DNA of 64,000 nt from Nitratidesulfovibrio sp. (GTDB lineage Bacteria > Desulfobacterota > Desulfovibrionia > Desulfovibrionales > Desulfovibrionaceae): assembly GCF_040373385.1 (NCBI RefSeq), contig NZ_JBDXXH010000002.1, forward strand, positions 310,001 to 374,000. Direction: 5' to 3'. The notes under the pieces are model-generated. The model worked only from the letters and a program-made list of their open reading frames with translations. It ran no database searches and was not told the DNA's origin. Of the stretch, positions 1 to 8,060 are shown piece by piece (within the stretch, counting starts at the first letter, position 1; each line of letters begins with the position of its first letter). The position numbers and the translations under genes were made by a program.

Positions 1-1380
1 GGGTGTGGCGCAGGCAACGGCCCCATGCTGACCCGTCTGCGCGAGGCTGCCCGCCAGGTGGCCCGGCTGGCCGGTGTGGACCTTGGTGCTGCCGGAAGCC
101 GGGGGAAGGCGGCACGGCAGGGCGCGCGGCCCGACCCGGAGGCCACCGGCGAGGTGCTGGCCCTGGCCTATCCGGACCGGGTGGCCGAGGGGCGCGGGCA
201 GGGACTGTTCCGCCTGTCCTGCGGGCGCGGGGCCTATCTGCCGCCGGAAGACCCGCTGTCGCGCGAATCCTTTCTGGCCGTGGGCGACATGGACGGCGAC
301 GCGGCGCGCGGGCGCATCCGGCGATGCGCGCCGCTGTCGCGGCAGCACATCGAGGAGGCGTTCGCCGCATCCATCGTTGCGGGGGCCTTCGTGGTCTGGG
401 ATGACCGGGCCGAGGCCGTGGCCGCGCGACGGCAGCGGCGGCTGGGCGCGCTGGTGCTGGACGACGCCCCGCACGACGCGGCGGACCCGGAGGCGGTGAC
501 GGCGGCGGTGGTGGCGGGTATCCGTTCCATCGGGCTGCAGTGCCTGCCGTGGACGCCGGAACTGGAGCAATGGCGCGCGCGGGTGGCCTTGCTGCGCGGG
601 CTGGAAGCGGGTGCAGCGGGGGGCGAACCGGGCAGGACAGCGGAAGTGGGGGAGCCAGGGCGGACGTTGGGAGCGGGCGCAGCGGGCCGGACAGCGGATG
701 ATGCGCCGCCCGCGCCATCCTTTCCGGGCGAGTCTGCCAGTCCGAACGAGTCTGCCAGTATGGACCTGCTTATCTGTCCGCACCTGTCCATCTGGCCTGA
801 CGTGTCCGATGGGGCCCTGCTGGCCGGGCTGGAGCACTGGCTGGCGCCGTATCTGTCCGGCATTACCCGGCGTACGCAGTTTTCGCGCATCGACCTTGCG
901 GGCGCGCTGGCGGCCCTGCTGCCGTGGGAACTGACGCGGCGGCTGGACGCCGAGGCCCCGGAACGCATCGAGGTGCCGTCCGGCTCGCAGGTGCTGGTGG
1001 ATTACGCGGCGGAAGGCGGCCCGGTGCTGGCGGTGAAGTTGCAGGAAATGTTCGGCGCGCGGGAAACGCCCCGCGTGGGCGGGGGGCGCGTGCCGGTGGT
1101 GGTGCACCTGCTGTCGCCCGCCGGGCGACCATTGCAGGTCACGCGGGACCTGGCCGGATTCTGGCGCACGGGGTATCCTGCGGTGCGGGCGGAGATGCGG
1201 GGCCGCTACCCCAAGCACCCCTGGCCGGAAGACCCGTTGGCCGCACCACCCACCCGGCTGACCACGCGGCGCATGCAGCAGGCAGCCACGGCGGGCGCAG
1301 CGCCGGGAAATGGCGGCGGCAACACCAGCGGGAAGGATGGCGGAATTGGCGGCGGCAAGGGCGGGGGACGCACCCGCTGA
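1..1380 (+). CDS. hrpB: ATP-dependent helicase HrpB, C-terminal part (5' end outside window)
   Basis: The frame is open from the first base of the window, so this is the 3' portion of a longer gene; the ATG at 25 is internal. The last ~150 residues carry the HrpB C-terminal region (LPWELTRRLD, then VPSGSQVLVDY, LAVKLQEMFG, LLSPAGRPLQVTRDL and RYPKHPWPEDP), closely matching the conserved end of DEAH-box HrpB helicases. The DEAH motor motifs lie upstream of the window. Between about residues 190 and 245 (counted from the ATG at 25) is a Gly/Pro/Ala-rich low-complexity insert not expected in the family, and the protein ends in a Gly-rich tail. HrpB is a presumed RNA/DNA helicase of unclear role. 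Confident on family. Confidence 0.9.
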   Translation, partial: GCGAGNGPMLTRLREAARQVARLAGVDLGAAGSRGKAARQGARPDPEATGEVLALAYPDRVAEGRGQGLFRLSCGRGAYLPPEDPLSRESFLAVGDMDGDAARGRIRRCAPLSRQHIEEAFAASIVAGAFVVWDDRAEAVAARRQRRLGALVLDDAPHDAADPEAVTAAVVAGIRSIGLQCLPWTPELEQWRARVALLRGLEAGAAGGEPGRTAEVGEPGRTLGAGAAGRTADDAPPAPSFPGESASPNESASMDLLICPHLSIWPDVSDGALLAGLEHWLAPYLSGITRRTQFSRIDLAGALAALLPWELTRRLDAEAPERIEVPSGSQVLVDYAAEGGPVLAVKLQEMFGARETPRVGGGRVPVVVHLLSPAGRPLQVTRDLAGFWRTGYPAVRAEMRGRYPKHPWPEDPLAAPPTRLTTRRMQQAATAGAAPGNGGGNTSGKDGGIGGGKGGGRTR

Positions 1381-1608
1381 CGGCTGGCGCCGTTGGGTGT
1401 GCACGATTTTTCGCGGGAGACAGGAATTCGCATGTCCTTGGGGACGGCCTGGGCGATGCTGCGGGGCGCTTTTGCCCGCATGCCTGGGTTCGGCCCCGGC
1501 AGGGCGCTGCCCAATATCGGTAGTATCGCGCAGCAGGCCCGACTGACGCTTCCCGGTTGCCCAGACAGGCGTGGGTCTGCTATCGCCGGAAAAAAGGAGA
1601 CACACGAG

Positions 1609-2298
1609 ATGACGCATCAACGCCGCGCGCGGTCCGCACCGGATGCCGGGCCTGCCCGCAGGTCGGCCTTTCGTCCGGGACGATGGTCGAACCTGTCGCC
1701 CGTCCCGCTGCTGATCCTGTTGCTGGCGGCCCTGCTGGCGGGCGGCTGCGGCCCCAAGCGGTCCATCACCGGCTTTCCCGGCGAATCCACGCAGGAAGCC
1801 CGGCCCGCACCGCAACAGGCCGAACCGCAGCGGCCCCGCACCGTCACCCTGAGCACGCCGTATGATTCCAAGGAGGCGCGCCGCAAGCTGGCCCCCGGCA
1901 AGAACAGCATCCGGGGAACGGCCACGGCCAAAACGCCCGGCGGCGAGGTGGCCACCTGTGCGGGCAAGCCGGTGACGCTGGTGCCGGTGACGGCCTATTC
2001 CAGCGAACGCATGTTCGCCATCTACGGCAGCGACGACAAGGGCACCCTGCGCCTGGGGCAGGGCGCGGCACCGCCGCCGGTCATCACCAACGACGACCCG
2101 CGCTACCTTGCCGACCACCCGCAGACGGTGTGCACCGACAGCGGTACCTTCGTCTTCAAGGATATCGCCGACGGGCAGTTCTTCATCGTTACCGGGTTCA
2201 CCTGGCTGACCGACGACAAGAAGCCGCAGGGCGTCGGGCTGATGCAGCGGGTTTCCGTGTCTGGCGGACAGACGAAGAAGCTGGACATGAAGCCGTAG
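1609..2298 (+). CDS. Predicted lipoprotein with a carboxypeptidase-regulatory-like domain
   Basis: 229 aa. The chosen ATG at 1609 has a good ribosome site (AAGGAGA, 6-8 nt upstream); the frame stays open further upstream without another good start. An N-terminal Arg-rich stretch, a hydrophobic segment (PLLILLLAALLAGGC) and the lipobox LAGGC indicate export and lipidation at Cys. The mature part starts with a Pro/Gln-rich linker and then a compact domain (GTATAKTPGG... TFVFKDIADGQFFIVTG) that reads like a surface-exposed carboxypeptidase-regulatory or transthyretin-like beta-sandwich. No partner gene is obvious; hrpB ends 228 nt upstream. Specific function unknown. Confidence 0.75.
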   Translation: MTHQRRARSAPDAGPARRSAFRPGRWSNLSPVPLLILLLAALLAGGCGPKRSITGFPGESTQEARPAPQQAEPQRPRTVTLSTPYDSKEARRKLAPGKNSIRGTATAKTPGGEVATCAGKPVTLVPVTAYSSERMFAIYGSDDKGTLRLGQGAAPPPVITNDDPRYLADHPQTVCTDSGTFVFKDIADGQFFIVTGFTWLTDDKKPQGVGLMQRVSVSGGQTKKLDMKP

Positions 2299-2687
2299 CG
2301 GAGAGGACGCAGGCGCAGCCGCGCGGCCCAGATATGCCGTTGCCCAGTGTCTGCGCCCGTGCCCACGCCTTGCGTTGGCCGCGTTTTGGGTTGCCGCCGC
2401 GCGATACTCCGGATCGTTGCTTTCCTCTGTTTGCAACTTCCCGCGAAAGGTGGGAAGTTGCCTTTCCGGCAGCACACGCTGGTACTGTTTCCGGCCTTGG
2501 GAGGCGTCCTGCGCCTTCTTCGGTCGTTTTTTGCGTTTTGCAGCCCGTGATGTCCGTCGCCCCCATTGCGCCCTGTGCGCCCTGTGCGCCAATCACGCAA
2601 GGCGCGTGAACCACTCTGTCGTACCGGTCGCACCGGGGCGCACATCGCGTCCGCCGTCCCAACCCACCTGAACTGATGGAAGTTTTC
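2299..2687. other. Intergenic region of 389 bp with one strong hairpin
   Basis: No convincing gene. It contains a perfect 10-bp stem-loop at 2433-2461, a short direct repeat of GCGCCCTGT near 2569-2588, and the ribosome site of the next gene (TGGAAG at 2677-2682). Confidence 0.5.
2433..2461. terminator. Perfect 10-bp hairpin, possible terminator
   Basis: Arms GCAACTTCCC (2433-2442) and GGGAAGTTGC (2452-2461) enclose a 9-nt loop. There is no clean T-tract, only CTTTCC downstream, so it may be a factor-dependent terminator or another structured element after the lipoprotein gene. Confidence 0.4.
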
Positions 2688-3332
2688 ATGGATAGAACAA
2701 AAGCCTTGAAAAGATACCTGTTCTTCGGATGTTCGCTGTTTCTGTGCGCCTTCGGCATCGCCCTGGTCACCAACGCCCGGCTGGGCACCACCCCCATCAC
2801 CAGCGTGCCGTACGTGCTGTCGCTGCTGTCGGGCCTGTCGCTGGGCCTGCTTACCCTGCTGGTGAACATTGTGTTCGTTGCCCTGCAAATGCTGGTGATG
2901 CGCGAAGGACTGTCGCGCAAGTACCTGGTGCAGATGCCCGTGGTGATGGTGTTCAGCGTGTTCATCGACATCGCCATGGCCCTGACGAAGTTTCTGCCGT
3001 TGGACGGCTACCCGTTGCAGATGGCGGCTGTGGTCGTGGGCAGCGCCATCCTGGGGCTGGGCATCGCCTTCGAGATCGTCTGCCAGGTTGGCATACTGCC
3101 CGGCGAAGGGCTGGTGGTGGCCATCGCCTACCGCACGCGGCTGGCCGTGGGCAACGTGAAGACCCTGTTCGACTGCGGCCACGTGGTGGTGGCTGTCGTC
3201 CTTAGCCTGATATTCGCGGGCACGGTGCTGGGGCTGCGCGAGGGCACGGTGGTTTCCGCCCTGCTGGTGGGCAACTTCGTGCGGCTGAGCGGGCCGCTGG
3301 CCCAGCGGTCCACGCGGTTGTGGACGGCGTAG
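2688..3332 (+). CDS. YitT/YczE-like integral membrane protein
   Basis: 214 aa from the ATG at 2688, chosen because TGGAAG sits 5 nt upstream; an in-frame ATG at 2676 would have no ribosome site. Five or so hydrophobic helices are visible (YLFFGCSLFLCAFGIALV, VLSLLSGLSLGLLTLLVNIVF, MAAVVVGSAILGLGIAFEIV, VVVAVVLSLIFAGTVLGL). The motif ARLGTTPITSVPY after the first helix and GILPGEGLVVAIA in the middle are typical of the YczE/YitT membrane family of unknown function. Stands alone between two long intergenic spaces. Family assignment fairly sure, function unknown. Confidence 0.8.
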   Translation: MDRTKALKRYLFFGCSLFLCAFGIALVTNARLGTTPITSVPYVLSLLSGLSLGLLTLLVNIVFVALQMLVMREGLSRKYLVQMPVVMVFSVFIDIAMALTKFLPLDGYPLQMAAVVVGSAILGLGIAFEIVCQVGILPGEGLVVAIAYRTRLAVGNVKTLFDCGHVVVAVVLSLIFAGTVLGLREGTVVSALLVGNFVRLSGPLAQRSTRLWTA

Positions 3333-3764
3333 GGGCGTGCTGTTTTGCGGCGTCGGGCCTTCGCCGCGTGCTGCACAGCCAGTAACGCCGAAGCCAGCGA
3401 CACTGTGCGCGGCGGGACGGGGGCAGGCCTGGGCGGTAGCCCGTCGTGATCTTGCGGTCGCCCCTCCTGTTGAGCTTTTCTTGTCGGGAAAGTTCGGTTA
3501 GGTTCACGGCAATAGGTGAATGCATACTGCGCCCTTCCTTCGGGCTGGGTGAATGGCGGGCTGCGGAAGCGGGGTGTGGGCCAGTTCAAGCTTGGGTCTG
3601 CTCCGCCTGCGACTAGGCAGGCGTGGCAGGTGATCACGTTGATGTGTTTTTTTGAGGTGTGAAGTAGGCAGACTGACGAGACGACACTCCGACTTTCATG
3701 CATTCATCCGGGCAGCCCCGTTTTTGGGGCTGCCCCCCTGCATATCTAGCTTGTGGAGGGGGAT
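3333..3764. other. Intergenic region of 432 bp, left edge of the accessory island
   Basis: No credible gene. Base composition falls near 3480-3530 and 3640-3670. A strong hairpin lies at 3710-3735, and the ribosome site GGAGGGGG of the next gene follows at 3754-3762. No copy of the tRNA-Pro 3' end that would mark an attachment site could be found by eye. Confidence 0.5.
3710..3735. terminator. Perfect 10-bp GC-rich hairpin
   Basis: Arms GGGCAGCCCC (3710-3719) and GGGGCTGCCC (3726-3735) with loop GTTTTT. It lies 30 nt before the start of the island's first gene and lacks a T-tract, so it may insulate that gene from upstream transcription or be a relic of the junction. Confidence 0.45.
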
Positions 3765-4820
3765 ATGGATTTTCGTGAACGGATTTACTCGTTGGCTTCG
3801 CGGATAGCAGAACTGCGTCCGCATACCTGTACCGAAGAGGCGACGAAGAACGCGCTTATCCTGCCGTTCCTGCAAGCCCTTGGGTACGACACCTTCGACC
3901 CGCGCGTGGTCGAACCCGAATTTACCGCCGACGTGGGCACCAAGAAGGGCGAGAAGGTCGATTACGCCGTGAAGCGTGACGGCCAGCCCGTCATGCTCAT
4001 AGAGGCCAAGTGCTGCGGCACCCTCTTGGACCAGGGCAAGGCCAGCCAGCTTCTGCGCTACTTTCACACCACCAAGAGCGCCCGTATCGGCATCCTTACC
4101 GACGGCGTCATCTACAAATTCTTTTCGGACCTCGACCAGCCCAACGTCATGGACGCAACGCCGTTCATGACGTTTGATTTTGCGGCCATAGAGGATGCCC
4201 TGATCCCCGAGCTGAAGAAGCTGGCAAATGATCGCTTCGACATCGAGGCCACCCTGTCGGCCGCGCAGGACCTGAAGCACATCCGCCAGTTGAAGGGCCT
4301 GCTGGCCAAGGAAATGCGCGAGCCGTCGGACGAACTGGTGAAGTACTTCGCCCGCGACGTGCATACCGGCCAACTGCGGGCCAACGTGGTGGAGTGCTAC
4401 CGCGACAAGCTGCGCCTCGCCTTCCAGCACCACGTCAACGACATCATCAACGAGCGCCTCCAGACGGCCATGCAGGGTAACGCCTATCCCGAGCCTGTCG
4501 AGCCTTGCGAAGAGGCCCCGGAGTCCCCGGCAGGGCGGCAGATCGAAACCACGCAGGAAGAACTGGAAGCCTTCTACGCCATCAAGTCCATTCTCCGCGA
4601 CGTGATCCCGCCGGAGCGCATCTTTATGCGCGACGCGCAGACCTACTGCGCCATTCTGCTGGACGACAACAACCGCAAGCCCATCTGCCGCCTGCACTTC
4701 AACGGCAAGCAGAAGTATCTGGGCCTGTTCGACGAGAACAAGAAGGAAACCCGTCACCCCGTGGATGGTGTGGATGGGCTGTACGGGTTTGCGGATGTGT
4801 TGCGAGTTGGCGTGATTTAA
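3765..4820 (+). CDS. Solitary type I restriction HsdR-N-like nuclease domain protein
   Basis: 351 aa from the ATG at 3765 (ribosome site GGAGGGGG just upstream; an earlier in-frame GTG at 3753 lies inside that site). The N-terminal half has the PD-(D/E)XK pattern of HsdR_N domains: Asp66 in EKVDYAV, then Glu80-x-Lys82 in VMLIEAKCCG, followed by QLLRYFHTTKSARIGILTDG, typical of the stand-alone family annotated as type I restriction enzyme R protein N-terminus. No DEAD-box translocase, HsdM or HsdS is nearby, so it is a nuclease-like domain acting alone or with island partners. The C-terminal 80 residues (FYAIKSILRD... CRLHFNGKQKYLGLFD) form a second conserved domain seen in this family. GC-rich like the host, unlike the AT-rich genes that follow. 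Confidence 0.8.
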   Translation: MDFRERIYSLASRIAELRPHTCTEEATKNALILPFLQALGYDTFDPRVVEPEFTADVGTKKGEKVDYAVKRDGQPVMLIEAKCCGTLLDQGKASQLLRYFHTTKSARIGILTDGVIYKFFSDLDQPNVMDATPFMTFDFAAIEDALIPELKKLANDRFDIEATLSAAQDLKHIRQLKGLLAKEMREPSDELVKYFARDVHTGQLRANVVECYRDKLRLAFQHHVNDIINERLQTAMQGNAYPEPVEPCEEAPESPAGRQIETTQEELEAFYAIKSILRDVIPPERIFMRDAQTYCAILLDDNNRKPICRLHFNGKQKYLGLFDENKKETRHPVDGVDGLYGFADVLRVGVI

Positions 4821-4862
4821 TAAACCGTGTTTGAATTTTATTGCCAATTAATGGAGTGATAT

Positions 4863-6374
4863 ATGGATAATATAAGGATTAAAAATGTGCGTGGACTCGT
4901 TGATACAAAAGACATTGATATAAAGCCAGTCACTATTTTGCTCGGAAGAAATGGTTCTGGGAAGAGTTCATTTGCTAGGTGCTTCCCATTGATGAAGCAG
5001 AGTTGTGTTGAGAATAAGAAAAATCCATTGGTGTTCAATGGGCAATATGTTGATTTTGGGGATTATAATACGGCAAAATCAATGTTTGGTGGGGATATAT
5101 TTGTGAGTTTTAGTATAAATCCAAAAGATATAGAATCTGAAATTATCCCTAGTTATTTGTTTGACTATGTTGGTGAGGAGTGTCTTTCATATAGAATTAA
5201 ATTTTCAGCAACTGGTGAAAGGGATAATTATATAAGTAAGATTTGTATTTCTTCGAAAAGTTATAAAATATCTCTAACAGTATCTGAATCTCTTCGAATA
5301 AGAGAAGCTAAGATAAACGGTATTGATTGTAGTGAGTTCCTGTCTGAGTTTTCAATCGTACCAGGGATGATAGTCCCGATGCTGTGTGAAGGTAAACGTA
5401 GGGTGCCTTTTATGTGGCTTAGTGAAACGAGTACGCCTGTCAAGGCGTTTGTGGATATTGTTAGAGAGCATTGTCATCAAAGGGTATCAAAGGGTTCAAT
5501 ATTAAGCATGATATATAAATTCACGCCAGTGAGTAATCGTGAGATTTTAGATTTTCTTAAGGGGTACGAGCTGGGACAGGTGTGGCGCAGTAAGGTTCAG
5601 GGTTGGACAGTTAAAAAGTTGGAGTTTCTTAGAATACGGAAAATACTCCTGTCGGTATATGCTTTTCGATTTATGGCGCATGCTCGTGTCACCTTTGAAC
5701 TGGCTATGGATAATGTAGAATACCTGGCACCGCTTCGCGCAATGGTTCAGCGGTATTATAGATTCGATGATTCACCAGTTTTTCGCGTGAGTCACGATGG
5801 TAGTAATGTTGCCCTATTTTTTCATGGAATGAGTGATGAGGATAGGGAAAAGTTTACTAATTGGACACAGAAGTACTTTAAAATACAGTTTGCGTCACAT
5901 AGTGCGTATGGGCATGTTTCGTTGTTTGTTTCTTTGGATGGTGAGACTCCTCAGAATGTTGTTGATAGTGGATTTGGCTATTCTCAGGTATTGCCGGTGT
6001 TGTTGCAAATGTGGTCCACGCTTAGGCCAGATAAGCGAAGCACATTTAAGGGGAGGGTTAAGAAGATTATAGTGATTGAACAGCCAGAACTGCATATGCA
6101 TCCGTGTATGGAGTCTCTCTTTGCTGATGTTGTTTTCACGCTTGCGAAGAGTCAGGACTCGCATTTTATGCCGCATTTTATTATTGAGACGCATAGTAAG
6201 GAGATTGTTAACAGAATTGGAGAGAATATTGTCTCATCACCCCAGATGGCTAGTGAGGTGGCGCTCTTGCTTTTTGAGAAAAAAGAAAATGGGAAGTCTG
6301 CGGTCACCCGTACGGAGTATTCTGCGGAGGGGTATATTAAGGATTGGCCCGTAGGGTTTTTGAGCGCTGAATAA
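4863..6374 (+). CDS. AAA/ABC-type ATPase with DUF3696-like C-terminus, putative defence ATPase
   Basis: 503 aa, AT-rich. It starts 42 nt after the nuclease gene. Walker A is GRNGSGKS (residues 28-35) directly after a short N-terminal beta segment, as in OLD/RecF-like and AAA_21 proteins. Near the C-terminus it has a signature-like segment (DSGFGYSQVLPVLLQMW), Walker B IIVIEQPELHMHP and a switch motif ETHSKEIVNRI, giving a complete ATPase site. The tail TRTEYSAEGYIKDWPVGFL resembles the DUF3696 ending (dWPxGFF). Such ATPases act with a nuclease or other effector encoded next door, here the gene 14 nt downstream. The ATPase call is firm; the defence role is inferred from context and base composition. 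Confidence 0.85.
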   Translation: MDNIRIKNVRGLVDTKDIDIKPVTILLGRNGSGKSSFARCFPLMKQSCVENKKNPLVFNGQYVDFGDYNTAKSMFGGDIFVSFSINPKDIESEIIPSYLFDYVGEECLSYRIKFSATGERDNYISKICISSKSYKISLTVSESLRIREAKINGIDCSEFLSEFSIVPGMIVPMLCEGKRRVPFMWLSETSTPVKAFVDIVREHCHQRVSKGSILSMIYKFTPVSNREILDFLKGYELGQVWRSKVQGWTVKKLEFLRIRKILLSVYAFRFMAHARVTFELAMDNVEYLAPLRAMVQRYYRFDDSPVFRVSHDGSNVALFFHGMSDEDREKFTNWTQKYFKIQFASHSAYGHVSLFVSLDGETPQNVVDSGFGYSQVLPVLLQMWSTLRPDKRSTFKGRVKKIIVIEQPELHMHPCMESLFADVVFTLAKSQDSHFMPHFIIETHSKEIVNRIGENIVSSPQMASEVALLLFEKKENGKSAVTRTEYSAEGYIKDWPVGFLSAE

Positions 6375-6388
6375 GTTGTGGTGTCGTT

Positions 6389-7453
6389 ATGATAATTTGT
6401 GTCGATGATACGGTTGTAGGGCAGGCCCTGGCTGGAAATCCTGTGTGTGTAGATTTAATCGAGCGATTGGCAAATGTTTGGCGAGAAAGGACGCATTTTA
6501 TTCTGCTTTCGCCAAAGTCTGCTGTTGCGATTAAGGATGCACCAGGATTTCATGGGTGTAGTCATTACTATGCAGATATATGTAGATTTTTGATTCAGAA
6601 TTTTTCACTGCTGCGAAGTGTGGACCCCTATGTCGTTTTTACGTGGGATGACGAAAAGGGGCTGTTGCCAAGGGGTGGTGAAAGAGTGATTTTTTCTAAG
6701 CCGAAGGCTATTTTTGAGAATAGGCGTGAGCACGAACTGTATGACGCATTTGCTAGTGCCTGTGCGGGTGAAGCTTTGCGAATTGGGCGTAAATATTATG
6801 ATCCAATTCATGGAAATGGAGACCAAACTCATGAAAGTTATAAGGATCAGTTGGAAGCAGATGATGGCTTGGCGATTTGTATTGTCGACGGTGATGTGAA
6901 GTGCCCAGGCGGTCGCATTAGAAATACTGCAGAAAAGGTAATGAAGCTTGGTCGGAATGAATTTGTGAGAAGTGTTGTTCTTGAAGTTCATGAGTTGGAA
7001 AATCTTATTCCTCTTGCTGCAATTAAAGAGTGGTACGAAAGTGTTGGTGAGTACGATGGTGACCGGAGCATGGTGTTGGGGATTCTTGGAGCGGATGAAG
7101 AATTTCGATGTTTTATAGATTACAAAAAGGGTCTTACTGTAAAGATGTTGAACGAATCAGTCGGAGACGCGCTCCTCTGGGCGTTTTATGCTAGGGCGAT
7201 AGAGGCTTTTAAGTGTGCTTTGAATCGTGGAGTCGATGATGAGTGTTTAACTGTAGAGTGCCGTCGTTGTGCGCGTCGCGTAGTCTGTAGAGTTAGGATG
7301 CTTGAGAAGATTGTTGAAGCAGATAGGCGTGTTCTTAGTGTGGTTTGCGGTTATGTAGTAAGGGAGTGTGATTCAATTTGTGAAAATGCACGTTCTGCTG
7401 GCGAGGCAATGTTTTCATTGGTTTTCTCGCCAAGATATTCTGCTGCGATTTGA
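6389..7453 (+). CDS. Unknown protein, candidate TOPRIM-like nuclease partner of the ATPase
   Basis: 354 aa, AT-rich, starting 14 nt after the ATPase stop. No family is recognised with certainty. An acidic motif (CIVDGDVKCPGG) is followed about 30 residues later by LEVHELENLIPL. The combination of a DxD loop with an E(L/I)EN motif is what I associate with TOPRIM-like or DUF4435-type effectors paired with AAA ATPases, with Glu and Asp residues as candidate metal ligands. An upstream ENRREHELYDAFASAC helix could supply a further acid. The C-terminal third is Cys-rich (ECRRCARRVVCRVRM), a possible zinc-binding hairpin. Function is an inference from operon context; a nucleotide-modifying or purely structural role is not excluded. 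Confidence 0.6.
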   Translation: MIICVDDTVVGQALAGNPVCVDLIERLANVWRERTHFILLSPKSAVAIKDAPGFHGCSHYYADICRFLIQNFSLLRSVDPYVVFTWDDEKGLLPRGGERVIFSKPKAIFENRREHELYDAFASACAGEALRIGRKYYDPIHGNGDQTHESYKDQLEADDGLAICIVDGDVKCPGGRIRNTAEKVMKLGRNEFVRSVVLEVHELENLIPLAAIKEWYESVGEYDGDRSMVLGILGADEEFRCFIDYKKGLTVKMLNESVGDALLWAFYARAIEAFKCALNRGVDDECLTVECRRCARRVVCRVRMLEKIVEADRRVLSVVCGYVVRECDSICENARSAGEAMFSLVFSPRYSAAI

Positions 7454-7487
7454 TGATTTGTTACATTAGTTGATGAGGAGGTTTTTG

Positions 7488-8045
7488 ATGATCAGCAGCA
7501 TGGTAAGAATGATAAGAGCAAGCAAGTATCACAGGATTATTGAGCGTTACTTAAGGGCTGGAGTTGGTCTTGGGGAGATTAGCCAAATTGCGGAAATTTG
7601 TTCGCCAAAGGTTGCGATGGCGTTTTATTCATATTTTAATCGCGTAATGGAGGCGCATGCTAACTCTAGAGATGAAGCTATTGCCATGCTCGAAACTGAT
7701 AAGGGTATGTTTGGTAAGTTTTGCGACTTTGCTGCTGCGAATTATAGGGGATCTTCCTGTATTGAGAGTGTTGAGCGTGAAGAGCGTGCTAAGGTGATTG
7801 CTGCTATATGTGATGAATTGAATATTTCTGTATCTGAATTTATGGCGCTTGATGTTGTGTCTCAAGGTTATATTGCCAGTCATGAAGACCCGGTAGCTAG
7901 AAGAGTTCAGACCGTCGTAGGGGAGTTGAGGAAAGTTGGCGCAACTGATGATATTGTTTTAAAGTCTATTGTTGACGCTCTTTCGTCAGGTGCGCAGGGG
8001 TCAGGAGTTGAGGGTGTCAGGTCTGAAAAGACTGTTGGGGATTAA
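7488..8045 (+). CDS. Unknown helical protein, third gene of the AT-rich cluster
   Basis: 185 aa. The start is set by a strong AGGAGG at 7476-7481 placed 6 nt before the ATG at 7488; longer in-frame starts would put that site inside the gene. The protein looks all-helical and is soluble apart from an amphipathic N-terminus (MISSMVRMIRASKYHRIIERYL). It lies 34 nt after the candidate nuclease gene and shares its low GC, so it was probably acquired together with it. No motif is recognised. Possible roles are an adaptor, sensor or regulator of the ATPase pair; none can be shown from sequence alone. Confidence 0.6.
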   Translation: MISSMVRMIRASKYHRIIERYLRAGVGLGEISQIAEICSPKVAMAFYSYFNRVMEAHANSRDEAIAMLETDKGMFGKFCDFAAANYRGSSCIESVEREERAKVIAAICDELNISVSEFMALDVVSQGYIASHEDPVARRVQTVVGELRKVGATDDIVLKSIVDALSSGAQGSGVEGVRSEKTVGD

Positions 8046-8060
8046 TGGCTAGAATTGTCA

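Noticed and set aside
3333..3764. Left attachment-site copy of the tRNA-Pro 3' end
   Set aside because: No stretch matching the last ~20 bases of the tRNA was found by eye; a computed search would be decisive.
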